Assembly: GCF_037975245.1 (NCBI RefSeq)
Contig: NC_092579.1
Coordinates: forward strand, 4,424,001-4,488,000
Direction of reading: 5' to 3'
DNA: 64,000 nucleotides
DNA from: Apostichopus japonicus
Lineage: Eukaryota; Echinodermata; Holothuroidea; Aspidochirotida; Stichopodidae
Shown: piece after piece, positions 39,301-51,794 of the stretch
Layout: the number at the start of each line of letters is the position of its first letter
Numbering within the stretch: position 1 is the first letter of the stretch
Notes under the pieces: generated by a model
Told to the model about the DNA's origin: nothing
Database searches by the model: none
What the model saw: only the letters and a program-made list of their open reading frames with translations
Program-made: the position numbers and the translations under genes

Positions 39301-39769
39301 TAAAAGTCTACACATAGTATTATGAGCCAAACGGTATAAGCATAGCCGAGGAATTATTATTTTGTGGTTGAGATGTTTAGTATTTTGATATTAAGCTAGG
39401 ATATTTGAATGGACTTAAACCTTTTTGTTTATTTTTTTAGAAACATCGTTATAACACGACTGATCAAGTTTTGAACTCTGGGACAAGTTACAAAACTAGA
39501 AAGAGTTATGTGAAATCATCGGTACTCATTTGGGTGGGGCTTAGGTCGGGTTATTGATTACATTTAGTACTGTTGATAAAACAAAACATACAAAAAGGTA
39601 ACATTTGTCGTAAAATGTCTAATGCCAAAAAAATTAAGTTGTTAAGTTGTTGTTAATTTGGTAAGCTTGGTTTCTATGATTAATTGTCTAAATATTTATG
39701 TGTGAAAAATACCCGTTTTGTCAAGTTTGATCAAGGTTAGAGTATCATTAACAAGAATAGAATATCTAT

Positions 39770-39802
39770 AGAATATATATATATATATTTAAAGATATAC
39801 AC

Positions 39803-39836
<34 letters not shown>

Positions 39837-39886
39837 ATAAATAAATATATATATGTATATATATATATATACATACATACATATAA

Positions 39887-39941
<55 letters not shown>

Positions 39942-39944
39942 CGG
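39770..39944. repeat. (TA)n compound microsatellite
   Basis: TA with ACATA and AAATA interruptions. Confidence 0.95.
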
Positions 39945-41335
39945 TATATTCGATACCTTTTTGTTTATATAGGCCTATTGTTGTATAATATTCTATTTAT
40001 ATATTCTATTATATACTTTTTTTGTGAATATTTAGATTGAGGTCAAGGAGGAAATTTGCATATCTGCAATATGGTGAAAGAAGGTGAATATAAAATATTC
40101 CTGTATTTGTGGTTGTCAGGAATCTCGGCAAAAATGAACTTTTAATTTAACATTTAGAAGGGGAAGAAGAAGAAGGATGTAACCTTATATGACTAGAAAT
40201 ATGAATTGTAACTTTGGAAACGTAGCTTTTTCTTTTGATGGGCATTGGTATGCTTATATTTTATAGCTTTTATACTCCTTTGAGTTTTTCTTTATAATAT
40301 TTTTTACTAAATTTTAATTTATAATTATACTACAGTGTGTTTCTGATATATAAAGTCTGCAGATTCGGTATAACGGATACATTTACAATGTTAAAAAAAA
40401 AAAAACAATAAAAAAATAATCAGCAAGTAAACATTTGCAAAAACAAGTCGATGATTTGACGTGCTTTACAAATTAAAACTTGCTTGTTAATGTTACGTTT
40501 TCAATTTATCATGACCAGCAGCAGTAGCATGAAAATATTACAGTTCTTTTAAATAGAGATTAATAAGAGATGTACTCAGTTTACGTCCAAAAGAACCTAG
40601 TTCGATTATTGATTTTATATTAATTTTAAACGATATGAATTTCAGGCAACTTTCTTTGATTGGCAATTCTTGAATACTTGCATGGATACATACATACTAA
40701 CAGTTTCACACACATATACACACAGTCACACTAAATGTTATGTAACAGTGATTTTACTTGATTGAACTTCATAATCTATAAAAAAAAAGGGTAAATAGTA
40801 ACCTTATTTCTGACTAGCATAAACAAAGTGTTGAAAAACTTTCCGCTTCATCCCCTCCTTCAACCCCCCCCCCCCACCCCCACCACCTTCAAAGTATGAG
40901 TTATGATCAGAAGGCATGGTTGTATACCTTATTATCCGACTACACATATATGATTGACGGGAAAAAAATCTTTCCCAAGCTACCTGTCACTTAGACACGT
41001 CAAGTTTTACAGCCAGAAAAAATAAAATACAAACAGAACACCGTAATTTAAACTCTGTAGACATGTATGCTTTTCTACAAGCACTCGACTTTTCGTTAAA
41101 TGGACCCCGTAAATTAATAATGTAAAATCAATGTAATTATTTACGCATTTTGCACGCTTTCTTCCAAGCCTGTGGATAATTTGCAATCAAGGATAGTTTT
41201 TTTTTTTTTGCCTTCTTCTTTACTGATTTCATTCTACTGGGTGATTTATCGACTTGCTCCTGTTTGATTTTATTCGCTCTTTTCTTTCTTTTTTTACTAT
41301 ATATACTTTTCCCACCGTGTTTTTTATATTTTTTA

Positions 41336-41350
41336 TGTATATATATATAT

Positions 41351-41397
<47 letters not shown>
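41336..41397. repeat. (TA)n microsatellite
   Basis: Alternating TA with one GATA. Confidence 0.96.
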
Positions 41398-41398
<1 letters not shown>

Positions 41399-41599
41399 TT
41401 GTTGCAAATAGCTCTTCCTGTGTTGTAATCGATCAAGGAAAACCAATTTGATATAAGAAATGACAAAGATGCTCACATGATTCTTGTGAATGGAATCAAT
41501 TTCTGGAGTTTGGTTTTCAATGTCAAACCTATACCTGATTTGCCTTTTGTTATAATTGCTATCAAATATCAATATTATAATTGAAACAGAACAAATACT

Positions 41600-41663
41600 A
41601 AAAAATAATAATATTAATCATAATAATAATAATAATAATAAAAGATAATAATAATAATAAAAG
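41600..41663. repeat. (AAT)n repeat
   Basis: AATAATAAT tract with AGAT interruptions. Confidence 0.9.
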
Positions 41664-41760
41664 AAAGAAAAAATATAAGAAAGAAAGCAACACGACAAGG
41701 AGAAGCCAAAGTGATATCCTCAAAAGCTAGGTTGGGTTACAATAATGTCTAGGAGGAGTT

Positions 41761-41781
41761 TGACGTCATCCGTCACGTGAC
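41761..41781. promoter_or_regulatory. Adjacent CRE and E-box palindromes
   Basis: TGACGTCA (41761-41768) and GTCACGTGAC (41772-41781) lie 3 bp apart, 3.5 kb upstream of the UNCX start codon. They match CREB/ATF and bHLH-ZIP site classes. Regulation of UNCX is conjecture. Confidence 0.4.
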
Positions 41782-42344
41782 AGTAATTTGATGAGATTTG
41801 GCAGCAGGTATACGATGCGCTAAAAGTTTAAAGAAAACTCTCGATTTATGATTAAAATAATGACAAAATGTCTACCTAATCTTGTTCCTCAAAATCATCT
41901 AAAAAGGTTCATTATTAAAGAAAAAACCATTAATTGTATTAAAGTCTTCCGGGGTTGTCGATCTATGAACTTTTGAAGGTTAGAGCAATGTGACATTTTC
42001 TCCATATAAGGAAATATGCATGTATATATATTCTTCTTTCGAACATTTTCAAGGCAGTATCGTTTACCTTTACACATCCTTTCGAAAATAAATGACATAA
42101 AAGAAGTTGACAGAATTATGTCTTTAAAAAAAAAACAGGGGGACATAGCCGACAGGAGAAACTTAAACGAATTTGTTAATTTGGCTAAAATGCAAGTGAG
42201 TAAATTATTATGACAAATACAAATGTCAAATGACAAAATATGACAGTTAAGTATAAGTGTATGGTCCATACACCGGAGGCTGGCATTCTCATTGCTTTAT
42301 TATGTTGCCAGAGCAAATAAGTTCATTGGTTTTAATCTCTCATT

Positions 42345-42580
42345 AGTTGTGAGTATGAGATACTTAATGACTTATTAATAATCATTAGTCTATCGGTCTG
42401 TGAGTATGATATACTTAATGACTTATTAATAATCATTAGTCTGCTATCGGTCTGAGAGTATGATATACTTAATAACTTATTAATAATCGTTAGTCTGCTA
42501 TTTGTCTGTGAGTATGAGATATTTAATGACTTATTAAATAATTATTATGTCGGTCTGCGAGTATGAGATATGCATTTAAT
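42345..42580. repeat. 51-54-bp tandem repeat, about 4.5 units
   Basis: GAGTATGAKATACTTAATGA begins units at 42351, 42402, 42456, 42510 and 42559 (steps 51, 54, 54, 49). Each unit contains CTTATTAATAATCATTAGTCT, a TTATTAATAA near-palindrome. Confidence 0.9.
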
Positions 42581-42899
42581 TATTCTTTTTACTTTAATCA
42601 ATTGAAAGCTTGTATGGTATTCTCCCAGTATTTTCGTTTATTGACCTTGATCACAAAAGAAAAACCAACAATCAGATGTTTGGGTATACAATGCAGGCAT
42701 CTCGTCTTTTGTTTGTATCCTTACTAATGGCTGCTTGATCTGTTTACATTATGCGTCTTGGCCGCTGCTTTGATTCAATTACTTAAGACTTTTTTATTTT
42801 GTTCTTATTAATGAAAAAATAATTAAGATATTAATACGTCCATTGCATTGAATGCAAGAGTGAATACCGTAACCATGCGTCCGTTTATTAACTGTATAT

Positions 42900-43905
42900 G
42901 AGAAGTGCATAAAGTGAAAGAATATTGAAAAGAATGTGAAGAAATTGTAAGATATGGGTTTAAATAGGGGGTGGGGGTGGGTTGGGGGTTGGGGTGGGGT
43001 GGAGGTAGGAAGAGATAGAAGCGTCAAGCATATAAGGTAAAGAAAGTGAATAAAGCGAACAAAAAAGTAAAGATTGTGAAAGTATGCTGGATATAGTGAA
43101 ACAAGCAAATGAAAGGTTAGAAAGTGATCATAACGTGAAGAATGTGAAGGAATTGTAGACAGTTGAGAAATATAAGAAAAGGTGGAAATTAAAGAAAGGT
43201 TATAATTTAAAAAAGAAATGGAGGGAAGAGTGAAGGAGAGTGAAAAGAGTGAATAAAAGTGAGGAAATCGAAATATAAAACGTGAAAAATTTATGAAAAG
43301 TGAAGAATCGAAAAAATGTGAAGAAAATGAATAAAAGTGAAGAAATCGAAAAAATGTGAAGAAAAGGAATTTAAAGTGAGGTAATCGAAAAAAAATGGAA
43401 GAAAGTGAAGAAAGTGAAGAAATCGAAAATAAATTGAAGAAATGAATAAAAGTAAAGAAATCGAAAAAATATGAAGAAAAGGAATTAAAGTGAGGTAATC
43501 GGGAAAAAAAATGGAAGAAAATGAAAAAAAAGGAAGAAATCGAAAAAAAGTGAAGAAATGAATAAAAAAGTGAAAAAATCGAAAACACGCAAAGAAAATG
43601 AAGAAATGTGAATAAATGGAAAAAAATATTTGAAGAAAATGAATAAATGTGAAGAAATCGAAAAAAAAAATGAAGAACATTATAAAAGTGAAGAAATCGA
43701 GAAAAAAAAATGAACAAAAGTGAAGAAATCGAGAAAAATTGAAAAAATCGAGAAAAATTGAAGAAAGTGAAAAATGAGAAGAGAGTCAAGAATGGAAAAA
43801 ATAGTAAAGAAGGTGAGAAAAATAAATAATAATAAGAAACTGCAAAAGAAGAAGAAAGTTAGAAGGAGTTAAACAACACGTGGAAGGTAAAAAAAAAATG
43901 AGAAA
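42900..43905. repeat. Purine-rich GTGAAGAAATCGAAAAA minisatellite
   Basis: About 1 kb of degenerate GTGAAGAAA-TCGAAAAAA-TGAAGAAAATGAATAAAA modules with a GGGGTGGGGGT block at 42967-43008. The longest open frame in the window (minus, 42794-43789; Phe/His/Ser-rich) is the antisense of this array and is not a gene. Confidence 0.92.
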
Positions 43906-44829
43906 AGCAGTGAAGATGAAGAAGATTGCAGTAAGGATCTAGTTTGTTATGAATATGAATATAAATACATCCTTCCGGATCCCAAAATGATTCAGTAATC
44001 TTATTGTAGTTAAATCAAGTTGAGATGTTGACTTATTCTTCCGCAAACTGGTAGTAGGTTAGGGTTAGTGTTACGACCCACTGAATTCTGTAGCCTTCGT
44101 ATCAAATTACTACATTTTCCATTGCAAGCAAAATAATATTAAGCCTGATTGCTATCAATTCTTCTATAAAATGAAATTGATTCTCAACGTAGAAAAGTAC
44201 ATCGCTTTGAAGCGAAATTAAGATAGCTCTACTCGTTGAAAATAAAAATTGCATTAAGGACTTGTTTTTCTCACTCAATTAATGAATTATGCAATTCTTG
44301 ATATCTTCTGCCTGTTGTCTACCTTTTTGATTCTGTACTTTGCTTGTGATTTCATCAGTTATAGTTGTTTAGTCATTCTTCGCTCTCTCGTTGTGGCTTT
44401 GGTTGTTTGCTGACTTTGTATAGGAGTAATCCTTTTAGGATGTTCTAAATTCCATATATTGCTGGATACTTCAGTTTTTTTCCCAAGCCTTGTATTAATT
44501 TTTTTCTTATATTAACGTTCTTGTACAGTGTGAACATTGTAAATATGAAATTTTTATTTCACTGTATATTGAACTTGAAAAAAAATTGAAAAAAAGATAA
44601 GATGCTCGAAAATATTTGATTTAAGAATGTCGCCTCCTCATTCCCCCCCCCCCAATGCCATTGAAAGACGGCTAACCTGTACACTGATTTAAAAGGACAA
44701 ATCCGCCCCAATCATTATTTGCAAAGTAAGATAACCTCTGATCAATGCTGTCCATTTGTCATGCATAAAGAAAGAAACCTCGAGGTTTTAACAATTTATA
44801 TTGTGGTCGAGTGTAAAAGCATATTGGAA

Positions 44830-44830
44830 G

Positions 44831-44866
<36 letters not shown>

Positions 44867-44905
44867 TACGATATATAACGATTATATAACGATATTACGA
44901 TTTTC

Positions 44906-44943
<38 letters not shown>

Positions 44944-44945
44944 AC
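44830..44945. repeat. (TA)n / ACGATATA repeat with a 3' SINE scrap
   Basis: TA arrays flank ATTACGATTTTCATTTA at 44894-44910, identical over 17 nt to the reversed tail of the SINE at 16153 (TAAATGAAAATCGTAAT). It may be the last bases of another plus-oriented SINE copy. Confidence 0.45.
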
Positions 44946-45776
44946 TTTAAAATAAATTCCCAATGGAGGAATAAATATCGTTATAATGGAATGTCATTCC
45001 GTAATAAAGAAAACAACGCAATATACAAAAACGAATGAAATATCCATAATAGGTTGAGTGATCGGGATGAGCAGGTCGATTACAGAACGTAATTAATTAA
45101 AATCGAGAATTTCTGGAGACAACTAACATCGACGTTGTCGATTAATTAATACATTTGGGTTTGTTAACATTAATTTAAAAAAAAAACATTTGGGATATAG
45201 GAGTTAAGTATATGGATTTAACCATTTCAGTGAATGTTTGTATTATACACCGTTTGATTTTGAAGATATTTACCTTTAAAATGTTCAAGAAATAATGGTT
45301 GAAAATAATCACTTGAGATATGGCTGTTTGTCCTGCAAAGATTCGATATTTATATTAATCAATAGTTTCATGGATATTACTAAATCAATAAATTATTATT
45401 TTGCTATAGGCCTAATTTCAAAAACTAAACCGACAGACAGTGTGGAATTCTAGACAATTAAACGTTTTCAAGGAAATTGTTGCAAATTAATTGAAATTAA
45501 TATTCAATTGTATATTGATTTGATGCGTTGATTTTCCGGAGCTGACATTATAACTCTGTTTAGACTTGGCAGTGTAGACATTTTGGCTAATAAAGACTGG
45601 AAGTGTAAAAAAAAAATTAATTACATTTAAACTTATTAAAACCAATTACAAAACAAAAGGATAAAGACAACAGTCATAATGTATAGACATTATCAAATAA
45701 AATGTTTTCTTCATCGACGAAGCTATAACCTATTTTATAACATACAGTTGTCGTACCAAAATATACTTAAAAGCAG

Positions 45777-45784
45777 TCACGTGA
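45777..45784. promoter_or_regulatory. TCACGTGA E-box
   Basis: Eight-base CACGTG palindrome in upstream intergenic DNA. Confidence 0.3.
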
Positions 45785-45950
45785 TCAGAACTATTTAACT
45801 GGCTACTCTGACACTACTATATCAAATGTTTGTGATTTTGAAATGCGTAATTCTTATAATGAAAGACAATTTAGGAGTAAAATAAACAACGAAAAACTGG
45901 AAAGTATAAAACAGTAAGAAAAAATGGAAATAAATATGACATAGTAAACA

Positions 45951-45990
45951 TTTCGGGGCTAGACAGGGATTCGAACCAGAAATCCTGAGA
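45951..45990 (-). mobile_element. tRNA-like SINE remnant (B-box half)
   Basis: Reversed, it reads CTGGTTCGAATCCCTGTCTAGCCCCG, a B-box with its T-stem pairing. No A-box is seen upstream, so it is a partial copy of a tRNA-derived element different in tail from the TA-tailed family. Confidence 0.45.
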
Positions 45991-46739
45991 AAGAATCAAA
46001 ACCAACAACAGCAACAAATATATCTTTACATTTTGAGTAAGGCTTACGCGTACGGATCAACAAATTTGTCTTAATTTCAGAGCATCAGACATATTATCAA
46101 GTTTAATACATTAAAATAATAATATTTTAAAACTAGTTACGTAACAAAAAAATGAAAAATGTCAATACATTAAAACTTAAAGTAACTATCTAATATACAG
46201 TATATCGAAAAATATACCTTACAAAAACAAGCAACAAACAAACAAATCCTTTTAGATCTGATTGAAGAAAAAGAAAAACAGTGACAAATATTTATATTGA
46301 ATAAATTGAATGGGGCCTGAAATGAGTCGCTAACGTTATCATCAAGTTTATGGTAAAGGTGGATTACAGAGCATTACACATTTTCGAAGTATATATCTTT
46401 AGGACAAAAGCGGCAATCTGCTTGTCTACATGTACACAAACAAACATGTTTAACCAAGCAAAGACCACATTCGAATATAAATAAAAATAAAAATATATAA
46501 ATATAAATATATAAATAAATATTGAAAAGGAGCTTCCAACGATAACGTATACTGATCTAAAACCCCGAACAAAATTATTCATTAATAATAATATCAGCTA
46601 CCAATTACTATATCTCAATTTTTCAGTTTATATTACTCTTATACATATCTTAAATGAAAAAAACTATGGGCGAAGGAGAAGAAGGGAGGAAAAAAGCGTT
46701 AACTTCAGTATCTATGCGCAATATACTTTCCATTTATCA

Positions 46740-46940
46740 ACGTCGGGTATTTTAATTTCCAGCTTCTCCAAAGTCCTGCAGTTGTTACATTGATTGTTGG
46801 CGTTTTGTTGACTTTAATCAAACATTTTCCCCGTTGATCTGAATATGTGACATTTCGCGCCGTACTTTCCTAATTAGTCCCCTTAGCCGCATTTATTCCC
46901 CCCGCAAACGCTCACGTATATAGTCTGTTGACATTCCTAT
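46740..46940. promoter_or_regulatory. Single-copy patch 8.5 kb upstream, candidate regulatory DNA
   Basis: Contains TTTCGCGC (46853-46860, E2F-type), CTAATTAG (46870-46877, homeodomain) and CCTATTGTTCC (SOX-type) within less AT-rich, repeat-free DNA. Confidence 0.25.
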
Positions 46941-47621
46941 TGTTCCGAGCACGTTAGTTATAAAGACCTAAGCTATTCGTGTGTACATATGTCATTAAAC
47001 GTATAGGATTATGACCTGTTTTTTTAATCAAAACCGCATTTCAATTGTCACAGATCTCATTTTTGAACTTCTATCAATTTTCGTTTTTTTGTTTCTATAG
47101 ATATATGTATATATTTCATAATCGGTTGAAAACGTGTCAATAGGGAACTGGTTCGTTTTCATTACCGATGCAATCATATCTGGGTGAACCCTTGTTTGAA
47201 AAAAAAATCCAACTATCGCTTCGTTTCGTGATAAGAGAGAAGGCCATAGAAGTAGGAAAGAAAGAAAAAGAGAGGGAGAAAAAGAAAATCAATTTTTTGT
47301 GATAACAAAAGACAGGCTGTTTTATCATTGATTCTTTCGATATTAACAGGTCACCAGTGTCCATGGAACGGGTTATTACCGAGAACTACTGAACTGCACG
47401 TTCCCATTATACGATATTAGGGATTTTTTTTTCCAAAGGAAATTCGTTACTCGCTCGACATGTCACGGTACATAACAGGCAGCATACGTTACTAAACGTT
47501 CATATAAAGGGGGAATTTGGCATGAAACTACACGGCTAATTTGATTTGGTCCTAGCTTAATGATTCACCGAACTGTAAAAAAAAAGATCAGTCGGAAGGA
47601 AAAAAAATAATAAGGGACGGA

Positions 47622-47656
47622 AAGAGAGAGAGAGAGAGAGGTGGAGAGAGGAAAAT
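47622..47656. repeat. (GA)n followed by GTGGAGAGAGGAAAA
   Basis: Member of the dispersed (GA)n-TGGAGAGAG set. Confidence 0.8.
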
Positions 47657-47689
47657 GAAAATAAATTGTAAGCAAGAGAACATGTATTT

Positions 47690-47960
47690 GAATTCACGGC
47701 TCACGGATCCCGACCAAATGAGCGCATTCACAACGCTCTGTTAGTTCGCTAACGACTTTTATTTACTGAAAAGCCTTAGCGATAATGCACATCATCCGTA
47801 CGAAATATACGTCTGTTACCCACGATCTTTCGGCCAATTTACGCTCGTTTATTGGAAATGAGATGTAAATTTGATTTGTTCTGTGGCGTGACTTCTTGTA
47901 AAGGTCTAAACTAGATGACAACCTATAACAAGACCGAATTCGTCACTTTATAACTTTATA
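47690..47960. other. Repeat-free upstream stretch with several CpGs
   Basis: No gene recognised; mixed composition unlike the neighbouring repeats, possibly regulatory. Confidence 0.2.
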
Positions 47961-48042
47961 ATGGATGGTTTCACCGACTTAACACTTTTGAATTTCATCT
48001 ATTGACGATCAAGAATATAAAAATAAAAAAAAAAAATCACGT

Positions 48043-48065
48043 TTTTGTGTGTGTGTGTGTGTGTG
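48043..48065. repeat. (GT)n microsatellite
   Basis: About 11 GT units. Confidence 0.95.
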
Positions 48066-48364
48066 CATTGTATGTCTTTATGTAAACAAAGTTGATGGTG
48101 ATTCATGCAGGAAGACATGGTATTAGAAAAAAAAATAGAAAGTTTTTGTATAAAACAGTGGAGCAGGTAAAATGTTGCAGATACACGCTATGACATTGTC
48201 TACATGTCGGTATCGATCGTCTCTTAACATTTTAAAATTTGATAGAAATTAAATTTTTAATCGTTTAGAAGAAAAGTAATCCAATAAAGTCGATCATAAG
48301 AATGACTGACATTCAATTTAATATTCATGTAACAAAGAAAGACAAGAAAAAGAGAACATAATAG

Positions 48365-49020
48365 GGAGAGAGAGATGTCAGAAGATGAATTCAGGAGAAG
48401 AATACATTAAGGAGGATTCAAAATTTAGGAGGAGCATTCAGATGAAGACTTCAAATGAAGATTTCAGAGGAAGAATTCAAAAGAGGAAGAATTTATGATT
48501 AGAATTCAGAGAAAGAAGAAGACAAATTTAAAAACAGAAGAAGAATTGTGCAGAAGATTTCAGAAGAAGAATAATTCAAGTTCAGAGGAATTTATCGGAA
48601 CAAAAATTCTTCAGAGATATTCCGAAGAAATTAAGACGAACAAGAAAGAAAATGAATTCAGAAGTAAAGGAATTTATAATAAGTAGAAATCATGGCAAAA
48701 AATGGAGAAGAAGAATAAGACAAAATACGAATTCAGAAGATTTCAGATGAAGCAGATGAAGGAGAAGAGGTAGGCTACTATTCAAAAGAATTCAGAAGAA
48801 TAAGCGAGAATTTAGAAGAAGTCAGAAAAATTTAGAAAAAGTCGGAAGAATTTGGAAGCGTTTTAGATGAAGAAGACTTCAGAGGAAGAAGGATTCAGAA
48901 GTATATAATACATTGAGAACGAATTCGTAAGAATAATTCGAAACACTCGAATTAAACGATTCAGAAGAAGAATAAATATTTAGACTGGATAAATATTCAA
49001 AATATTCATAAGACTGACGA
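48365..49020. repeat. Purine-rich GAATTCAGAAGAAGAA minisatellite
   Basis: Degenerate modules of GAATTCAGA, AGAAGA and AGATTTCAGA on the plus strand, running into the decamer array. Confidence 0.85.
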
Positions 49021-49515
49021 AGAATTAATAAGAATCGAGAAGAATTAATAAGAATCGAGAAGAATTAATAAGAATGGATAAGAATTGAGAAGCAATGATA
49101 AGAATTGATAACGATTGATAAGAATTGATAAGAATTGATAAGAATCGAGAAGAATTCATAAGAATTCATAAGAATTGAGAAGAGTTAATAAGAATTGAGA
49201 CGAGTTAATCAGAATTGAGAAGAATGAATCAGAATTGATAAGATTTGAGAAGAATTGATAAGAATGAATGAGAATTGATAAGAATCGATAAGAATTCATA
49301 AGAATTGAGAAGAGTTAATAAGAATTGAGACGAGTTAATCAGAATTGAGAAGAATGAATCAGAATTGATAAGATTTGAGAAGAATTGATAAGAATGAATG
49401 AGAATTGATAAGAATTGATAAGAATCGATAAGAATTAATAAGAATTGAGACGAATTAATAAGAATCGAGAAGAATTAATTATAATTGAGACGAATTAATA
49501 AGAATTGAGACGAAT
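49021..49515. repeat. Strict 10-bp AGAATTGATA array with 130-bp higher-order unit
   Basis: About 49 consecutive decamers (AGAATTGATA, AGAATTGAGA, AGAATTAATA, AGAATCGAGA, CGAGTTAATC and variants) with no change of phase. The 12 decamers at 49161-49280 recur identically at 49291-49410, a 130-bp period. Confidence 0.95.
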
Positions 49516-50213
49516 AAGGGAAAAAGAAGCTTGAAAGATGATATTGTTGACACGTTTAATATGTGAATAATCTGTTTTGAATTATGATGTAATATTATAC
49601 CTGTAATTATCGTTATTACAATCACATCATTTTGTCGATTTTGTGTTTGGACCATGACAGTTTAAGTGGGTAAGTCAGTTTCATTTCATATAATTAAATG
49701 CAAAGACCTAACAAGAAAATAGAAGATGAACACCCCCTCCAACCCCCCCCCCCCCAAAAAAAAATAATCCCGGAGCAGCACGGCGGCAGTTTCCCCTTTT
49801 CATTTTGACAGAATAAAGTGGAGTTAGGAGAAACACCGAGGCTGTGCTACATTTTAATCAGTGTTAATTTGTCAAAGAAAGTTTTCCCGAGTATTTCAGT
49901 TAACAATGATTAAGTATAGCTCTACTCACTTAGTTTCTATATTTGATTTATAATCAATATTAATCATAGTAAAACGATAACAGTTATAATACACTATTAT
50001 TGCGAAAAATCGAAATGTTATTGACTGTTTAATTCTTCTACACAAGTTCTTTTTTTTCTTTTTCTTTTTAATAAACTATGCAAATACCGTGTGTGACAAA
50101 TACCTAGCCAAATTTCGGAAAGTAAATTGTTCAGTCTTATGAAATAACATTGCAAATTGTTTTCGTTTCTTCTTCTCATAAAAAATAAACTTAGTTATTC
50201 TTTCTTTTTCTTT

Positions 50214-50290
50214 CCTCCATTTATTAATAACTCTAGAATCAAATGAACAATAAACTTCATACTTTCATACTAGATGCTTCAAATTATATA
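50214..50290. repeat. Dispersed ~75-bp repeat, copy 1
   Basis: CCTCCATTTATTAATAACTC through ACTTTCATACTAGATGCTTC matches 52827-52899 with few differences. Identity of the parent element is unknown. Confidence 0.75.
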
Positions 50291-51099
50291 ACTTAGTAAT
50301 TCTTATTCTGTGTTTCCCCTCTCTTTTCTAGTATAACATAAAATGCACGAACAAGGTTCTTCTCGTTTTCAAGCGGTGTGCCTCATGTCTACCCGTCAGA
50401 CAAAAACGCCACCATAAACTTTCAGTCTGCAACGAACTTGTCACCTATGCCTTTCAACCTAATACGGTAAAAAGACTGTTTCAGTTTTAACCCGACCTAC
50501 AAAAAAAACAAAAAAAAAAACGAAAAAAAAGGCTGCATGCTGACCACTGCCTAGACACCTGAAGCTACTTTAGCGCTTAAGATAAAGTTTTTGCTTACCG
50601 ATGAAAAAAAGCAACTTCACAAATATATAAACATGTATATATCTACAAAACAAAAAATTTGTCTTCCATCCTGTTTCCTACTTTTTTTTGCCCAAAAGGC
50701 TTTACGTCTATCGGGCAGTCATAACAAGATCGAAAAAAAAGAAGAGTATTCCTTGAAATCTAGCTTAATTATAAACCTTCCTAATTTGATAGTTAAAGCT
50801 TACAAACAAGCACATCCACAATTGTTCACTTACCCGTGTCAGGCGACCTCTAAAGAACGTCAGTATCCCTTTTAGTGTGATTGATAAGAACTTGCTCGTA
50901 TAAGCGAACCAAAACCAAAGAAAAAAAAAGTGTACAAAAAAAAAAAAAACGGAATCAAAAAATAAAGAAAAGAGAAGAAAAACCCTTAAGGAGAGAAAGG
51001 GACCAGGGAGCTGAAAGAACATCTATCATGTACAATTTTTCTTGTCAAGGTTTTTCTGCTCTCAATTAAATTGAATTTTCGATTCCGCGGGTGCTACAC

Positions 51100-51530
51100 T
51101 ATGCCTGAGTTTGTGACTCTCAGACTAATTTACTTTAATTTGCCTTCAATACCTGTTCCACGACAATTCCCATTAAAACAAGCTAAATTTGATTTTAACT
51201 TGGCATTAGCTCATGCTACATTCATCTAATTTGATTAATAAATCATCAGAGAATCCTGATTTTAGTCATTTGCGGATTAAAAATCAGCTTTTCTGGCTCT
51301 ATTTGACCTCGAGCCATCTTAGTGAGCTGTCAGTCTGTCTATGTCGACAGAAAATCTCGCTGGTTTGATATCTAACGCTAGAGCAGGGAATCGTTACAAA
51401 TTTCATTTGTGATCGTCGTTAGGAACTAAAATGGATTCTTAGTTGCGTGAAAAGTGAAAATTAGCCCGAAGTTCTGACACTCATTAATGCCACGTAATCA
51501 ATGACGCGACTCTAACTGTATTTGAGTAGT
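51100..51530. promoter_or_regulatory. Repeat-free patch rich in homeodomain and PBX-type sites
   Basis: Holds TTGATTAATAAATCATCA (51231-51248), GGATTAAAAATCA (51274-51286), CATTAATG (51482-51489) and GTAATCAATGACG, amid several CpGs. It lies 13 kb upstream of UNCX between minisatellites. Suggestive of a developmental enhancer, unproven. Confidence 0.3.
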
Positions 51531-51763
51531 CCCTTCGTTTTTTTTTTCTATCTTATACTTTGGTTATTATTCTCTTTGACGAAGTAATGGATATCTCCGT
51601 GACGTGAGGACACAACAAAATAGGCATGGGGATCAAGAGATAGTTGCATATTTTAAAGATAAGGAAGGTTGTATTGAAATTAGCATTATCTCAATGAATT
51701 AGAGATGTGAAAAATCACAGGAGGAAGTTGAAATAGAAAAGACGAGATAGAGAAAGAGCAATA

Positions 51764-51794
51764 CAGAGAGAGAGAGAAAGGTGGAGAGAGGAAG
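51764..51794. repeat. (GA)n followed by GGTGGAGAGAGGAA
   Basis: Member of the dispersed (GA)n-TGGAGAGAG set. Confidence 0.8.

Larger units (their letters stand above)
39300..41760. other. Upstream intergenic DNA
   Basis: AT-rich, with (TA)n arrays at 39770 and 41336, a C-rich run at 40866-40884 and an AAT tract (41600-41660). No gene seen. Confidence 0.5.

Noticed and set aside
42345-42580. CRISPR-like array
   Set aside because: Whole units are tandemly repeated without constant repeats separating unique spacers, and the genome is an animal's.
42794-43789. 331-codon minus-strand open frame, Phe/His/Ser-rich
   Set aside because: It is the antisense of the GAA/ATCGAA minisatellite; composition follows the repeat unit and no domain or splice context exists.
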